Positions 27,219 to 36,400 of a stretch of DNA of 48,034 nucleotides are shown piece by piece. Below the pieces are notes generated by a model. The model saw only the letters and a list, made by a program, of their open reading frames with translations. It made no database searches and was not told where the DNA came from. A program made the translations under genes and the position numbers. The stretch covers positions 1 through 48,034 of the forward strand of contig JAOAFT010000018.1 of the NCBI GenBank assembly GCA_026416125.1, read 5' to 3'. Positions within the stretch are counted from its first letter, which is position 1; every line of letters starts with the position of its first letter. The stretch is from Bacteroidota bacterium. GTDB taxonomy: Bacteria > Bacteroidota > Ignavibacteria > UBA10030.

Positions 27219-27247
27219 TTGACATTCACTTCCAAACTCTCTATAAT
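27219..27247 (+). promoter_or_regulatory. Consensus sigma-70 promoter of a 57-aa small gene
   Basis: TTGACA (27219-27224) and TATAAT (27242-27247) are separated by exactly 17 bp, an ideal promoter and the best match in the window. The expected start is near 27254, about 32 nt before the small ORF. Confidence 0.8.
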
Positions 27248-27285
27248 CCATAGTAGCTATCCATCAATTAATGAAAGGGGTTGCT

Positions 27286-27459
27286 ATGAAACAAAAGCGA
27301 TCTCTGCTCCATCCACATGCAAAACAAACTCAGTCACTCCAACGGAAACTTATACAGCAGCGATACAACACAACGTCGAACCTAAAAAATCCTAAACTCG
27401 TAAAAGTACTCCAAAGTGTAACAGCTGGGCATATTCGAGGTGGTCACTCTTACCACTGA
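27286..27459 (+). CDS. Small basic protein of unknown function (57 aa)
   Basis: I do not recognise this protein. It starts MKQKRSLLHPHAKQTQSL and ends AGHIRGGHSYH. It is rich in Lys, Arg, Gln and His, has no transmembrane segment and no cysteine, and is strongly basic. It is likely real because an ideal promoter lies about 40 bp upstream and AAAGGGG is spaced five bases before the ATG at 27286, better signals than most core genes here have. A start 15 bp earlier (MKGVAM) would overlap that ribosome-binding site. It is divergent from the yceD operon and opens the AT-rich island. A nucleic-acid- or ribosome-associated role would fit its charge but is only a guess. Confidence 0.6.
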   Translation: MKQKRSLLHPHAKQTQSLQRKLIQQRYNTTSNLKNPKLVKVLQSVTAGHIRGGHSYH

Positions 27460-27941
27460 AAGCACTAGCGAAAAACGAATCTGAATACATAAAAGCTTCA
27501 AGTGTAACTTTTCTGAGGCTGTTTCAATAATACAAAATATGTATTATTGTTCCATTTAACTTATAAGCTTTTCCATAAGGCAGAATAATATTTTATAGTA
27601 AGCTCTATTTGCTTAAAAATTGGCCCTAATACAATCATAAGTTACACTATTTTCATTACTGATAAGTACCATAAGTAAAAAATTTTCATGTACTTTGATC
27701 ATATAGGTTACCCAAGAGACTAACTTTTATATCTATGCATTCCGCCAAATATTTTTTATAAAAAACTCCATTCTCTACTCTTACGGCAAGAGGTTTTCCC
27801 ACTGAGAATCATCACAATGTATCAAAATATCAAAACAATGAGGATAATGTACAAACATTAACGAATCGACTACCCCATTTATAATTCAATAATAATTTCC
27901 AAACTATAGTGCGATAATACTAAGTGCTTACTAATAAGCAA
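27460..27941. other. AT-rich intergenic DNA, nothing recognised
   Basis: Strongly AT-rich with dense stops in every frame. There is no clear terminator after the small gene, no RNA gene and no gene remnant that I can recognise. Confidence 0.5.
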
Positions 27942-28226
27942 ATGAAAGGAAACACTAAACTTTATTATAAGATTGAACATTCAATAAAAAAGTGCTCTTT
28001 ACTAGATAAACTAAATAGTAAAAATTTCTTAACCTCTCACGGTTTTATCATTCAACAAGAATTATAATACGAAAGTGTACAGAGGAAAAATCGTGTTGAA
28101 ATATATGCCCCGCTTACTCGTCTTACGATCAGAACCGTTTTATATCCAAAAATTGGCAATAAAGAACTTGTTAGCATTATCAATGATCGATTAAAAAAAC
28201 CTGTTTCTATCTTGTTTCTATGTTGA
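27942..28226 (+). pseudogene. Broken ORF with one in-frame stop (unidentified)
   Basis: An ATG at 27942 opens a 41-codon frame beginning MKGNTKLYYKIEHSIKKCS that ends in TAA at 28065-28067. The same frame resumes at once and runs 52 more codons, including RVEIYAPLTRLTIRTVLY and NKELVSIINDRLKKP, to TGA at 28224. The second half has balanced, protein-like composition unlike the surrounding AT-rich noise, which suggests a formerly continuous gene of about 94 codons. I cannot assign a family. It could still be chance. Confidence 0.35.
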
Positions 28227-28400
28227 TTATGTTCTTCTCATATCACTAGGGAATATTTGAGAATTGTTGCAAAAATAAAAATAAAAACCTATTTTTAACG
28301 TATAAGTATTTTGTTCATCGTCTTTTGCATTTCCAAAAGTGCTAAATACAACATTCCTTTAAACTTTGAAGAAAATGTAAAAAGTTCTCTGTAAATCTAA

Positions 28401-29075
28401 ATGTTTAATTTTTTGTATAAAGTCAGATTTTCCCTCGCAAAATTATTTAAACCTAAAGGGAAGCGATCGTTTATTAGTTCAATCGTTCCAAAAGGGAAAG
28501 TACTGGACGTTGGTTGTGGAAATAACAGCCCTTATCTAACAAAATTACAAAGGCCAGATATCTATTATGTCGGTCTAGACATTCGTGATCACAATCAATC
28601 TTTAGGAACAAATTACGCAGATGAGTATATTGTAACAAATCCAGAAAATTTTCATGAAAAAATTGCATCTTTTGCTAATACGTTTGATGCAATTATCTCA
28701 TCACACAATTTAGAACATTGCAATAGCTATATAGATGTGACATTAGCAATGATTAAAGCTTTAAAGAAAAACGGGACCATATTTATAGCTTTCCCATGTG
28801 AAGAAAGTGTTAACTTCCCCCATAGGCACGGTTGCTTGAACTTTTATGATGATGTCACCCATAAAAACGTAATTCAATATTCATCATTCATTGATTTATT
28901 AAAGAAAAATGGAATAGGCATTCTCTTTGCAAAAAAAAGATACCGTCCTTTTTTGTTGCGTCTACTAGGATTTATTTGCGAACCAGTCAGTCGTTTACTT
29001 AACAAACAAATACCTGCAGTTACATGGGCATTCTATGGTTTTGAAACAATTATCATAGGGAAAAAATTGATATAA
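28401..29075 (+). CDS. Class I SAM-dependent methyltransferase
   Basis: A 224-aa Rossmann-fold methyltransferase (Methyltransf_11/23 type). Motif I is VLDVGCGNNSPYL (about residues 35-47), the acidic end of strand 2 is YVGLDIRDHN, motif IV is FDAIISSHNLEHC, and GTIFIAFPCEES follows. The C-terminal hydrophobic stretch (LLRLLGFICEPVSRLL) may sit against the membrane. Proteins of this build often modify cell-surface sugars or lipids, but the substrate is unknown. It is isolated in an AT-rich island with no ribosome-binding site before the ATG and A/T-biased codons, unlike the flanking core genes; acquisition by transfer is likely. Confidence 0.85.
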   Translation: MFNFLYKVRFSLAKLFKPKGKRSFISSIVPKGKVLDVGCGNNSPYLTKLQRPDIYYVGLDIRDHNQSLGTNYADEYIVTNPENFHEKIASFANTFDAIISSHNLEHCNSYIDVTLAMIKALKKNGTIFIAFPCEESVNFPHRHGCLNFYDDVTHKNVIQYSSFIDLLKKNGIGILFAKKRYRPFLLRLLGFICEPVSRLLNKQIPAVTWAFYGFETIIIGKKLI

Positions 29076-29669
29076 AACATTATGATGTTTATATGATAAC
29101 AAAGTTTGCGTCTTATTTTTTTCAGTCCAACGTAGTAACAACATAAATAACAATACATGTATTTATTCAATATTTGAGTAACAAGTTATATAATCAGTAC
29201 TTCATGTAGGTGCAACAGTCAAATTACATATGAATACAGCCAAATATAAGTCTTTTACTTCATAGTGATATATTGAAAGAATTCTATAACAATTTATTGT
29301 TTCTATCATCAATCCAAATGCAATACTAAGTCCTTCAAGCAAGTGTATTCAAGGGATTCGTAATATTCAATAAACTCAAGCTTTGTGAGCAATAATTGCT
29401 ATTGTAATTTTTTAATTATTATTCAATGGTATTGAACCAACACAAATAATTTCTATGTAGTTCTATTTTATCCATCTTATATATCTAACTTCTCTAATTT
29501 CAGAAGTGCACGACCAAAAATAGAATTTATGTTATAGCACTTTGTAAGTTTCAATTACTATTTTATTTTTCAACCATTCCCGATTAACATCTGCAAGAGG
29601 GGAACAATACAATTTCAAAATAACTAAAAGTGATACGTCGGTACTAGATAGAACTATGCAACCTATTTT
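29076..29669. other. AT-rich intergenic DNA, nothing recognised
   Basis: A very AT-rich gap between the methyltransferase and the end of the surface-protein cluster. A 6-bp AT hairpin (29075-29090) follows the methyltransferase stop but lacks a T-run. No gene or RNA is seen. Confidence 0.5.
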
Positions 29670-31778
29670 TTAATTATTTACATTTACTGTTACCATTTCC
29701 GACTGACCGCCGTCCGATGTCAAAACAAGAATACCGTAAGTGCTTCGTCCACGTGCAGGATTAGTGTCAGTTGCAGAACGAGCATTCGCTTTCAGCGACC
29801 CATACTCTTTGAATTCACCATTCCCCACCGCTTTATAAAGAACAAACCAGTACTCACCCTGCTCTTTCGGCAAATATTTCCAACGGAGTGTTACGGTGTT
29901 TGTCTTCCGGTCGTACGTTGCGGTCAATTGCTGAACGGAAGAGCGTTTGCCAGTATCATAGGGACGTGCTGCAACAGGTACAGCTTCCTCGGATCGTAGC
30001 CCAGAGGAATCGACGCTTACAAGTGTATAGATGTACATCTCTCGTTGTTTTACCCGTGTATCAATGTACTTTGAAACAGTGGCTTTCAGAGAATCGAGCA
30101 CCTTCCATTGGGCTATTTTCTCCTCACGCCGCAGAAGAAGCTGATGTGATACATCTTTCGAAACACTGCAGTGCCACGTTAGCTGCACAGAGGAATCTGT
30201 AGCAACGACATCACGGAACACAGGTGCACTCGGTGGTACAACATCGGGTCGTTGGAGTGTTAGTATTTCAGAGAATGCTGAATGCTGGTACTGTTTATCA
30301 ACGGCAGCAATTTTGTAATATAATTTTTTTGTCAGTGTCGAAAGGTTCACAGAATCAATGTACACAGTGTCGGTGTGAACGTGTCCCGTCAGTGGTGTGA
30401 AATCATGGGTGGGATCGTTCGCATAGAAAACACGGTAGCCAAGGATGTTCCGTTTCTTCACTGGTTGCCACCAGAGTGTTACTTTACCATTGGAATGTAT
30501 TTTGCCTCGTAAACCTTTTGGAGGTGGTGGCGGCAATGAATCAATGAGAGCAATGTACACTGGAAGAGAGAAGGCATAATTTCCTGCAGTATCAACTGCT
30601 GCAACAGCATAGTATGCTTCATCGTTTTCAGTGAGTACATCAATAAATTCATGCTGAGTGGCTGGAAGTGGGTTTGGTGTGCGGAGTACCATACTATCGA
30701 GCGTAGCAATGCTGCGAGTAATAACAAACCCTTTGAAGTCCTTTGGTACAACACTCTGCTCCCACGTAAGTTTTATACGTGTCGGTGAAAGTTGTCGGGG
30801 TGTTGCAACAATCGGCGCCGGTGGAGGAGTCAGATCGCGAGAGAATGCGGTTACTTCTATTGGCTTACTGAAGTCACCGAATGGTGTTACTCCAACCAAA
30901 CGATATCTGTACTTGCGGTAGTTAACAGTTGCTGTATCAATAAAACATGGCGATGCGCCATCGTGCAGGGTGGAAATTTGTGCTACAACAATTGGGACAG
31001 TATTCATACGAGAAAAGGTTTTCCCATTGTCAGCCGAACGATAGACGTAGTAGCCAGAGAATCCCAGTGGAGCACTGACACTCCAAAACAGCTTGATTAT
31101 TCCATCACCACTTTCTGCTCGGAATCCTAACGGAGGATCAGCCGGTGGTGTTTCTTTCGCTTCGATCATAACGTACGCTGTGTCGAACGAATAGTCGGGC
31201 GTTTGTACAGCAACGTACACTTTATACACATACCGTTCGCCACGCCGTACTTTTGTATCGACAAAGCGTAATCCAAGTGCCTGTGCTGTTACCGCATCAT
31301 TGTCGGCAGCATAGAGTGCAAACGAAAAGCGATTCGTCAATTCGTTTGCAGCATCACTCAGCACAGCAGCAGCATTCTGGTTTGTTGCTTGCGGTACGAA
31401 TCGTTTCCCATAGACTGCCTGAACAGCAATTGCGGAAAAGTCGTTCGTTGGTCCGGCATACTGCTTCCATTCTTCCAGCGAAAGTGGCTTTATAGGACGA
31501 TTGACAAGGGGAGTAAAGTGACTTTCTTCAACACCTTTTACCGGATCGATAGTTGCTCGTTCAACAATGTACCCAAGAGAATTTGCAATCACCCATCCGC
31601 CAGGAGTATCGGGCGCCCACCTCAACACGATTGAATCAGGAGCCGAACGCGCAAGAAGTTTCAACGCAGCAAACCGACGATTTGCCGATTCCTGCGCAAA
31701 CACGAATGTGCATGCAATGATACTAAGAATAATTGTGTGAACAAGAATTTTTTTCCCACAGCAAGAATCGTTCTTCAT
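29670..31778 (-). CDS. Exported multi-fibronectin type III domain protein
   Basis: A 702-aa protein with a signal peptide (KKILVHTIILSIIACTFVFA, cleavage near AQES). Six Fn3-like beta-sandwiches can be recognised by their openings and Trp strands: SAPDSIVLRWAPD near residue 40, SGDGIIKLFWSV, LSPTRIKLTWEQS, SNGKVTLWWQPV, ATDSSVQLTWHCS and KTNTVTLRWKYLP. They are spaced about 95-100 residues apart over the C-terminal 500 residues. There is no catalytic motif, anchor or T9SS-type C-terminal domain. I start at 31778 (AAGGCGG upstream); the longer frame to 31829 overlaps the barrel gene. It is the third gene of a likely surface operon and may act as an adhesin or scaffold for its partners. Confidence 0.85.
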   Translation of the reverse strand: MKNDSCCGKKILVHTIILSIIACTFVFAQESANRRFAALKLLARSAPDSIVLRWAPDTPGGWVIANSLGYIVERATIDPVKGVEESHFTPLVNRPIKPLSLEEWKQYAGPTNDFSAIAVQAVYGKRFVPQATNQNAAAVLSDAANELTNRFSFALYAADNDAVTAQALGLRFVDTKVRRGERYVYKVYVAVQTPDYSFDTAYVMIEAKETPPADPPLGFRAESGDGIIKLFWSVSAPLGFSGYYVYRSADNGKTFSRMNTVPIVVAQISTLHDGASPCFIDTATVNYRKYRYRLVGVTPFGDFSKPIEVTAFSRDLTPPPAPIVATPRQLSPTRIKLTWEQSVVPKDFKGFVITRSIATLDSMVLRTPNPLPATQHEFIDVLTENDEAYYAVAAVDTAGNYAFSLPVYIALIDSLPPPPPKGLRGKIHSNGKVTLWWQPVKKRNILGYRVFYANDPTHDFTPLTGHVHTDTVYIDSVNLSTLTKKLYYKIAAVDKQYQHSAFSEILTLQRPDVVPPSAPVFRDVVATDSSVQLTWHCSVSKDVSHQLLLRREEKIAQWKVLDSLKATVSKYIDTRVKQREMYIYTLVSVDSSGLRSEEAVPVAARPYDTGKRSSVQQLTATYDRKTNTVTLRWKYLPKEQGEYWFVLYKAVGNGEFKEYGSLKANARSATDTNPARGRSTYGILVLTSDGGQSEMVTVNVNN

Positions 31779-31788
31779 CGAATCCGCC

Positions 31789-33411
31789 TTACAGGTTAAT
31801 TGAATATTGAACATTTCCATAGAGTTCATTGTAATTTTTTTGAATCACGCCATCACCACGAAATGAATTATTCGTTAGGTAGCAGGCAACCGTACCGTAG
31901 TTGCCAAATGTATAACCAGCATTTACACGAAACACAATTTGAGATGATTTCTGTACTGCCGATATGAAGTTCACACCAAGACTAAATGAAGTCGTCACTC
32001 TGTTCTCCAAAAACTGTTTGCCAACGGCTTCACTGACGTGAATAATGCTCGCCGTAGAAGAACTCATTATTGCTTTATTGTAGAGAACTGTTGTCGTCAA
32101 AGAAAGCGTTGTCGGAAATAAAAGAATGTACGTAGCATTAATTGAATGCGTTCGTGAATCGGAGAGAGCCGTAGTATACACATTTTTATCGGATGAATTT
32201 TGATAGCTATATGTTACCAGTACAGTATTGGAACCACTGAATGCGTCGAATGTTATGCGCGGAGAGAGCGTGAACGCATCGAAAACATTTGAGAGCCGGA
32301 GAGTATCGTTTTTATGTTGCGAACTGATTTGGTTTCGGTTGTAACTTGCATCAATACCGAGAGCATGTGACACCTGCCAGCTTGCACCGAGCATTCCTGT
32401 CCACCGACGCGTTGTTGTTGTTCGCGTTTGTCGAAGATTGTTGTACCGTACCCCTACTTTCGAACGAAGCGAAAGTTGGTTATCGAAAAAGCGTGCGCGT
32501 GGACTTATGGAAATCTCCAGCAGATCGTTCGGCATCAATGCGTAACCAAGCGTTGTAAAGCCGGGGCCAACCCACCGCGTACTGAGTGTCACCGACCAGT
32601 AACGAGATGGCGTAACACTAACGTTGAGTTTTGCTGCTCCATCAATACATGTCGAAGCATTAGGATGAAAGAGGAACGAAGGTACGTTAATACCGGCATC
32701 AATTGTGTCAGCTTTAGTGTTAGAAGAAAAAAGTGATACACCAACTTCACCATCAAGCGTTACAATCTCACCAAACCGTGCACCAAAATCGATGGAACCA
32801 ACGAGATTTTCCTGTGGATGTACGGTAGCAGAATCTGTCGTAACTGATAGAGAATCATCGATGGCATGGAAAAGATTAACATTGACATACGTATCCGAAA
32901 GATTTCCGTAACCGAACGAGAGGGCGTATGCCGTTTGCTTATAAACTTCCGGTGCAAAACTTACTCTGTCAGGTTGTACTGCTTTCCTCGTACGACCGTA
33001 GAACGCTTTAATTCTAAAATCGGCAGGAGCAATTTCGAATCCGGCACCGAGCACCCGAAGATCACCAAACGTGAAGTCTGAAATCCGCGTCGAAAAATAT
33101 CCCGCATGGAGCGTTAGCCAGTTCGAAATCCGAGGACTTACTCCAAACTGGTTGAATGGTTGCTGAAACTGCGCTTGCTTCGTTGAAAAGTACAATTCGA
33201 AGGGAAGCTCTACAATCTCGTACAGTGATACCGTACTGCGAATAATTCCATACTGAAGACTCCTCGGTTGACGAGCTTCGATACCACTGGCACTATAGAA
33301 ATTGCTTGTGAGTGTTGCAGACGTACGCAGGCTAACAAATGGATTTCCCTCTTGTCCGTATCCAAGCACAACAGCACAAATCGATAACATACTCAGGATT
33401 GTTCTTTTCAT
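31789..33411 (-). CDS. Probable outer-membrane beta-barrel protein of unknown function
   Basis: A 540-aa protein with a signal peptide (MKRTILSMLSICAVVLGYGQ). The rest is a run of alternating polar/hydrophobic strands with aromatic girdle residues and short turns, for example RVLGAGFEIAPADFRIKAFYG, RWTGMLGASWQVSHALGIDA and TVLVTYSYQNSSDKN, a pattern typical of 20-plus-stranded outer-membrane barrels. The last strand (ELYGNVQYSINL) is amphipathic but ends in Leu, not Phe. No plug domain or TonB box is seen, so it is not a TonB-dependent receptor. It lies 14 bp after the giant gene and 10 bp before the Fn3 gene; an anchor or secretion pore for them is an inference. Confidence 0.75.
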   Translation of the reverse strand: MKRTILSMLSICAVVLGYGQEGNPFVSLRTSATLTSNFYSASGIEARQPRSLQYGIIRSTVSLYEIVELPFELYFSTKQAQFQQPFNQFGVSPRISNWLTLHAGYFSTRISDFTFGDLRVLGAGFEIAPADFRIKAFYGRTRKAVQPDRVSFAPEVYKQTAYALSFGYGNLSDTYVNVNLFHAIDDSLSVTTDSATVHPQENLVGSIDFGARFGEIVTLDGEVGVSLFSSNTKADTIDAGINVPSFLFHPNASTCIDGAAKLNVSVTPSRYWSVTLSTRWVGPGFTTLGYALMPNDLLEISISPRARFFDNQLSLRSKVGVRYNNLRQTRTTTTRRWTGMLGASWQVSHALGIDASYNRNQISSQHKNDTLRLSNVFDAFTLSPRITFDAFSGSNTVLVTYSYQNSSDKNVYTTALSDSRTHSINATYILLFPTTLSLTTTVLYNKAIMSSSTASIIHVSEAVGKQFLENRVTTSFSLGVNFISAVQKSSQIVFRVNAGYTFGNYGTVACYLTNNSFRGDGVIQKNYNELYGNVQYSINL

Positions 33412-33425
33412 AGAATCTTACTTTT

Positions 33426-36400
33426 CTAATAGGTAAATGGTTTTGCTATTTCGATGATCGTTGCATCGACTGCTTGACAACCATTGTAGTTATAGAAAAA
33501 TCCAATCGGATATGTTCCGCGATACATTAATTGGTAACTCCGGTTGACGATAGCATTTAACCTCGTACGGTCACTGTTGGTTTTTGAAATGAACGGATTT
33601 GACAAAACAGCCAATGCCCGTTCTTTTACGGTAAGATAGTCTGTAGGAACGATAGTGCCGTGATTGTAGAGAACTTTCAAAACGATCGAGTTTCCACTCG
33701 TTTTCATATTTTGAGATGATGATTGCGCAGACGTACTCTTGCTTTGTGTTGACGATGTGCTGGAAGGTCCTACTACAAACAGTGGAAGATTCTGTTCGTA
33801 CCCGATACTCCCAAATGGCACACCAAGCTCCATCGCCGATTTTTCATACTGAAGTTGTCCGTTCCAGAATCCTCGGTTTTTCATCCACATTACTTCGTCG
33901 TAGATCGCTGGATTTACGAATTGTGTATGCCATTGCGATGTACGTTGCCATGCGTTGAGCTTCACAAGAGGACCAAATTTCTGAATCGCTCCGCATGATG
34001 TCCACAAAACAGGAACACAATCATATCGATCGAAGGGCTCTGTCCCACTGAATGTGATAGCTTGGCGTTGGAACATCCCACTCGTTTCTGTCTCAATGGT
34101 TGTTTGTCGGAATGTACTCAATTTCTCCTGCAACGTGTTGAAACGACTTGTTTTGAATGTATATGCATAGAGTACTCGCTCACCAAACTGATGCGTCGGT
34201 GATTGAACCATGCGTTGACCAAGTAGTACTGTTGAACCTTGCACGTTGTATACTTCACGTTCACGAATAGTTTGCTGCCCTGACGGTACGCCACCGCTGC
34301 TCTGCATTCGTTCCATTCCCTGCACCAAACGTGCAAGATTCGGATCGTTTGGTACTTCCTTCCGAATTATGAGAAGTTGGTACGTTGTATTCCGGAGAAG
34401 TGTTGGAATGTCAAACACAATAGTTGCAGACCCTCCATTGTAGGTAAACGGAACATCGAGAGCTGGTTGTGTACGATCTTCTGGTACAAAGCGAGCAATA
34501 AACTGTACATCGTAATTCTCTCTTGGCTGGAAAAGGTATGCCATTCCTGTCTTCAATTGTATTCTTCCTGAGCGACATTCACCTTGTAAGAAGTATTGTT
34601 GTCCTTCTATTGGATAGGTATATGCAATATGTTGTGGTTCAATTTTATCAGGCGCAGTACCAGTTACGAACACAACTGCTTCCTGTTGTTTGATAACCGA
34701 GCCGTCTTTTCGTTTTGCTGGTGACCACGATCCATTGATAAGCTCCTCACCATACGCCGACGCAGAAAATCGATATTGATGCTGGCTTCCCAACATTTCG
34801 TTCGGTTTATAGAACGCTGCAAAACCATCGGGTGATTCGACAATATTTCCTCCAATTGTTTTACCGGCCGACAGATCCTGCAACGATAATGGATCGATCT
34901 TTACACGGAATGTTCGAATTGTTGCCTTCCCGCTCCCATCCGGCATTTCTTCGATATCGAATGGTGTGTTAAGTTTGAAATTGAAAGCAACCTGTGGTTC
35001 AATGGCAACATCAACATCGCGTTGACCATTTGTGGGATCAAGCTCCGAGATGATATCGATCCGCGACAACGGATTTTCTGCCATCATCTGACATTGTTCA
35101 CCAATACTAAATCGATACTCACAACGTCCTTTAATAGCACCCCCAAGTACACTATAGTTCCCGCTCACCATTCCTTTTATCCATGTTGGATTCGGTGCAC
35201 CACCCTGAAGCACTGAGGCAAGTGTAAGATCAAGTATTTTTTTATCACCCTCATAGAAGTACGTCTCGATATGCATTCCTATGACAGCGTTGAGGTACGC
35301 GTAAATTTTTCCAGATGCGTACCACCCATTGATGCCGAGTGGCGTAGAGGTTCCCTCGCAGGTTACACCATCGTACTTCAGTAACGACATATCGAACCCA
35401 TAGAGTGCAGAAATATCACCGGTAAAAACAAGGTACTGTTGCTTTCCCGTTTGGAATCGCTGGCTGGCACCGAACGCAAACCCGTTTCCCTCACGAATCT
35501 GGATGCTGCGGTTTTGTACAAGTCCTTGGTACTGCTGCAGCTCTGGTGGTAGCTGTGGCGTTGGCAGTTGCATTCCTGTCATTATGTATGCATTTGCCTG
35601 AAGCCAGTTTGAAAGGCGGAGGCTGCACGGCTGTGCCGGTTCACCAATCTTGATGTACCACAGATTTGGATCGAAGTGGATCACAGCCCGTCCACCACCT
35701 GTAAGAGGATCAGCATTCACGATACGAACATTGAGATTACCATCAAGAGTTCTGGTTGGAACATAGTAGGTAAGATTGACATCCGAAAGGATTTTTGCTT
35801 TCTGTCGTTCTGCTATACCGCAGAGGATATAGCCACTGCCCGTGAGCGACATACTACTTAGTCCACCGGTGCTTGAAAATTGAGCTTCTAACCCAACATC
35901 GCCATTGAATGATTCTGCACTTGGATGAGTACCAACGACGAGCGTACCAGAAAATCCGAACGATGCGTTCCTATCCGGCGCATACTGAAATCCAGACCCT
36001 GTGCCAGTGGATGATGTACTACTATCGGTAGATCCAAGCAATGCGCTTGCATCGACACTTCCACTTCGCCTCATACCGTACCAGGCACCTCCCGCAAAAC
36101 CATAAACACCGAAGCCTGTGAACAACGGTGCTCCAGCTGGAAGAAGTGCTTTCGCATCAACGTACCAGTAGCGATGATCATTCACCGCACCGAACTGAGC
36201 AGTTGCCCCTACCATCAGTTTTTCTAAAAATGTTGCCCTCACAGTTCCACGGAAACCATTGCCAAACGTTGGGTCATTACTAAAGAGATTCAATCCTCCT
36301 TGAACCTTCACAGCACCTACATCAGCATCAATCCCGATTGAATCTAACTCAACACCATCGTACACAAAGCGTTGAGGACCATCTTCAGAAGCAAGGGCAG

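Noticed and set aside
29075-29090. Hairpin AAACAT-TATG-ATGTTT after the methyltransferase stop as a terminator
   Set aside because: It is pure AT, only 6 bp, and lacks a T-run.
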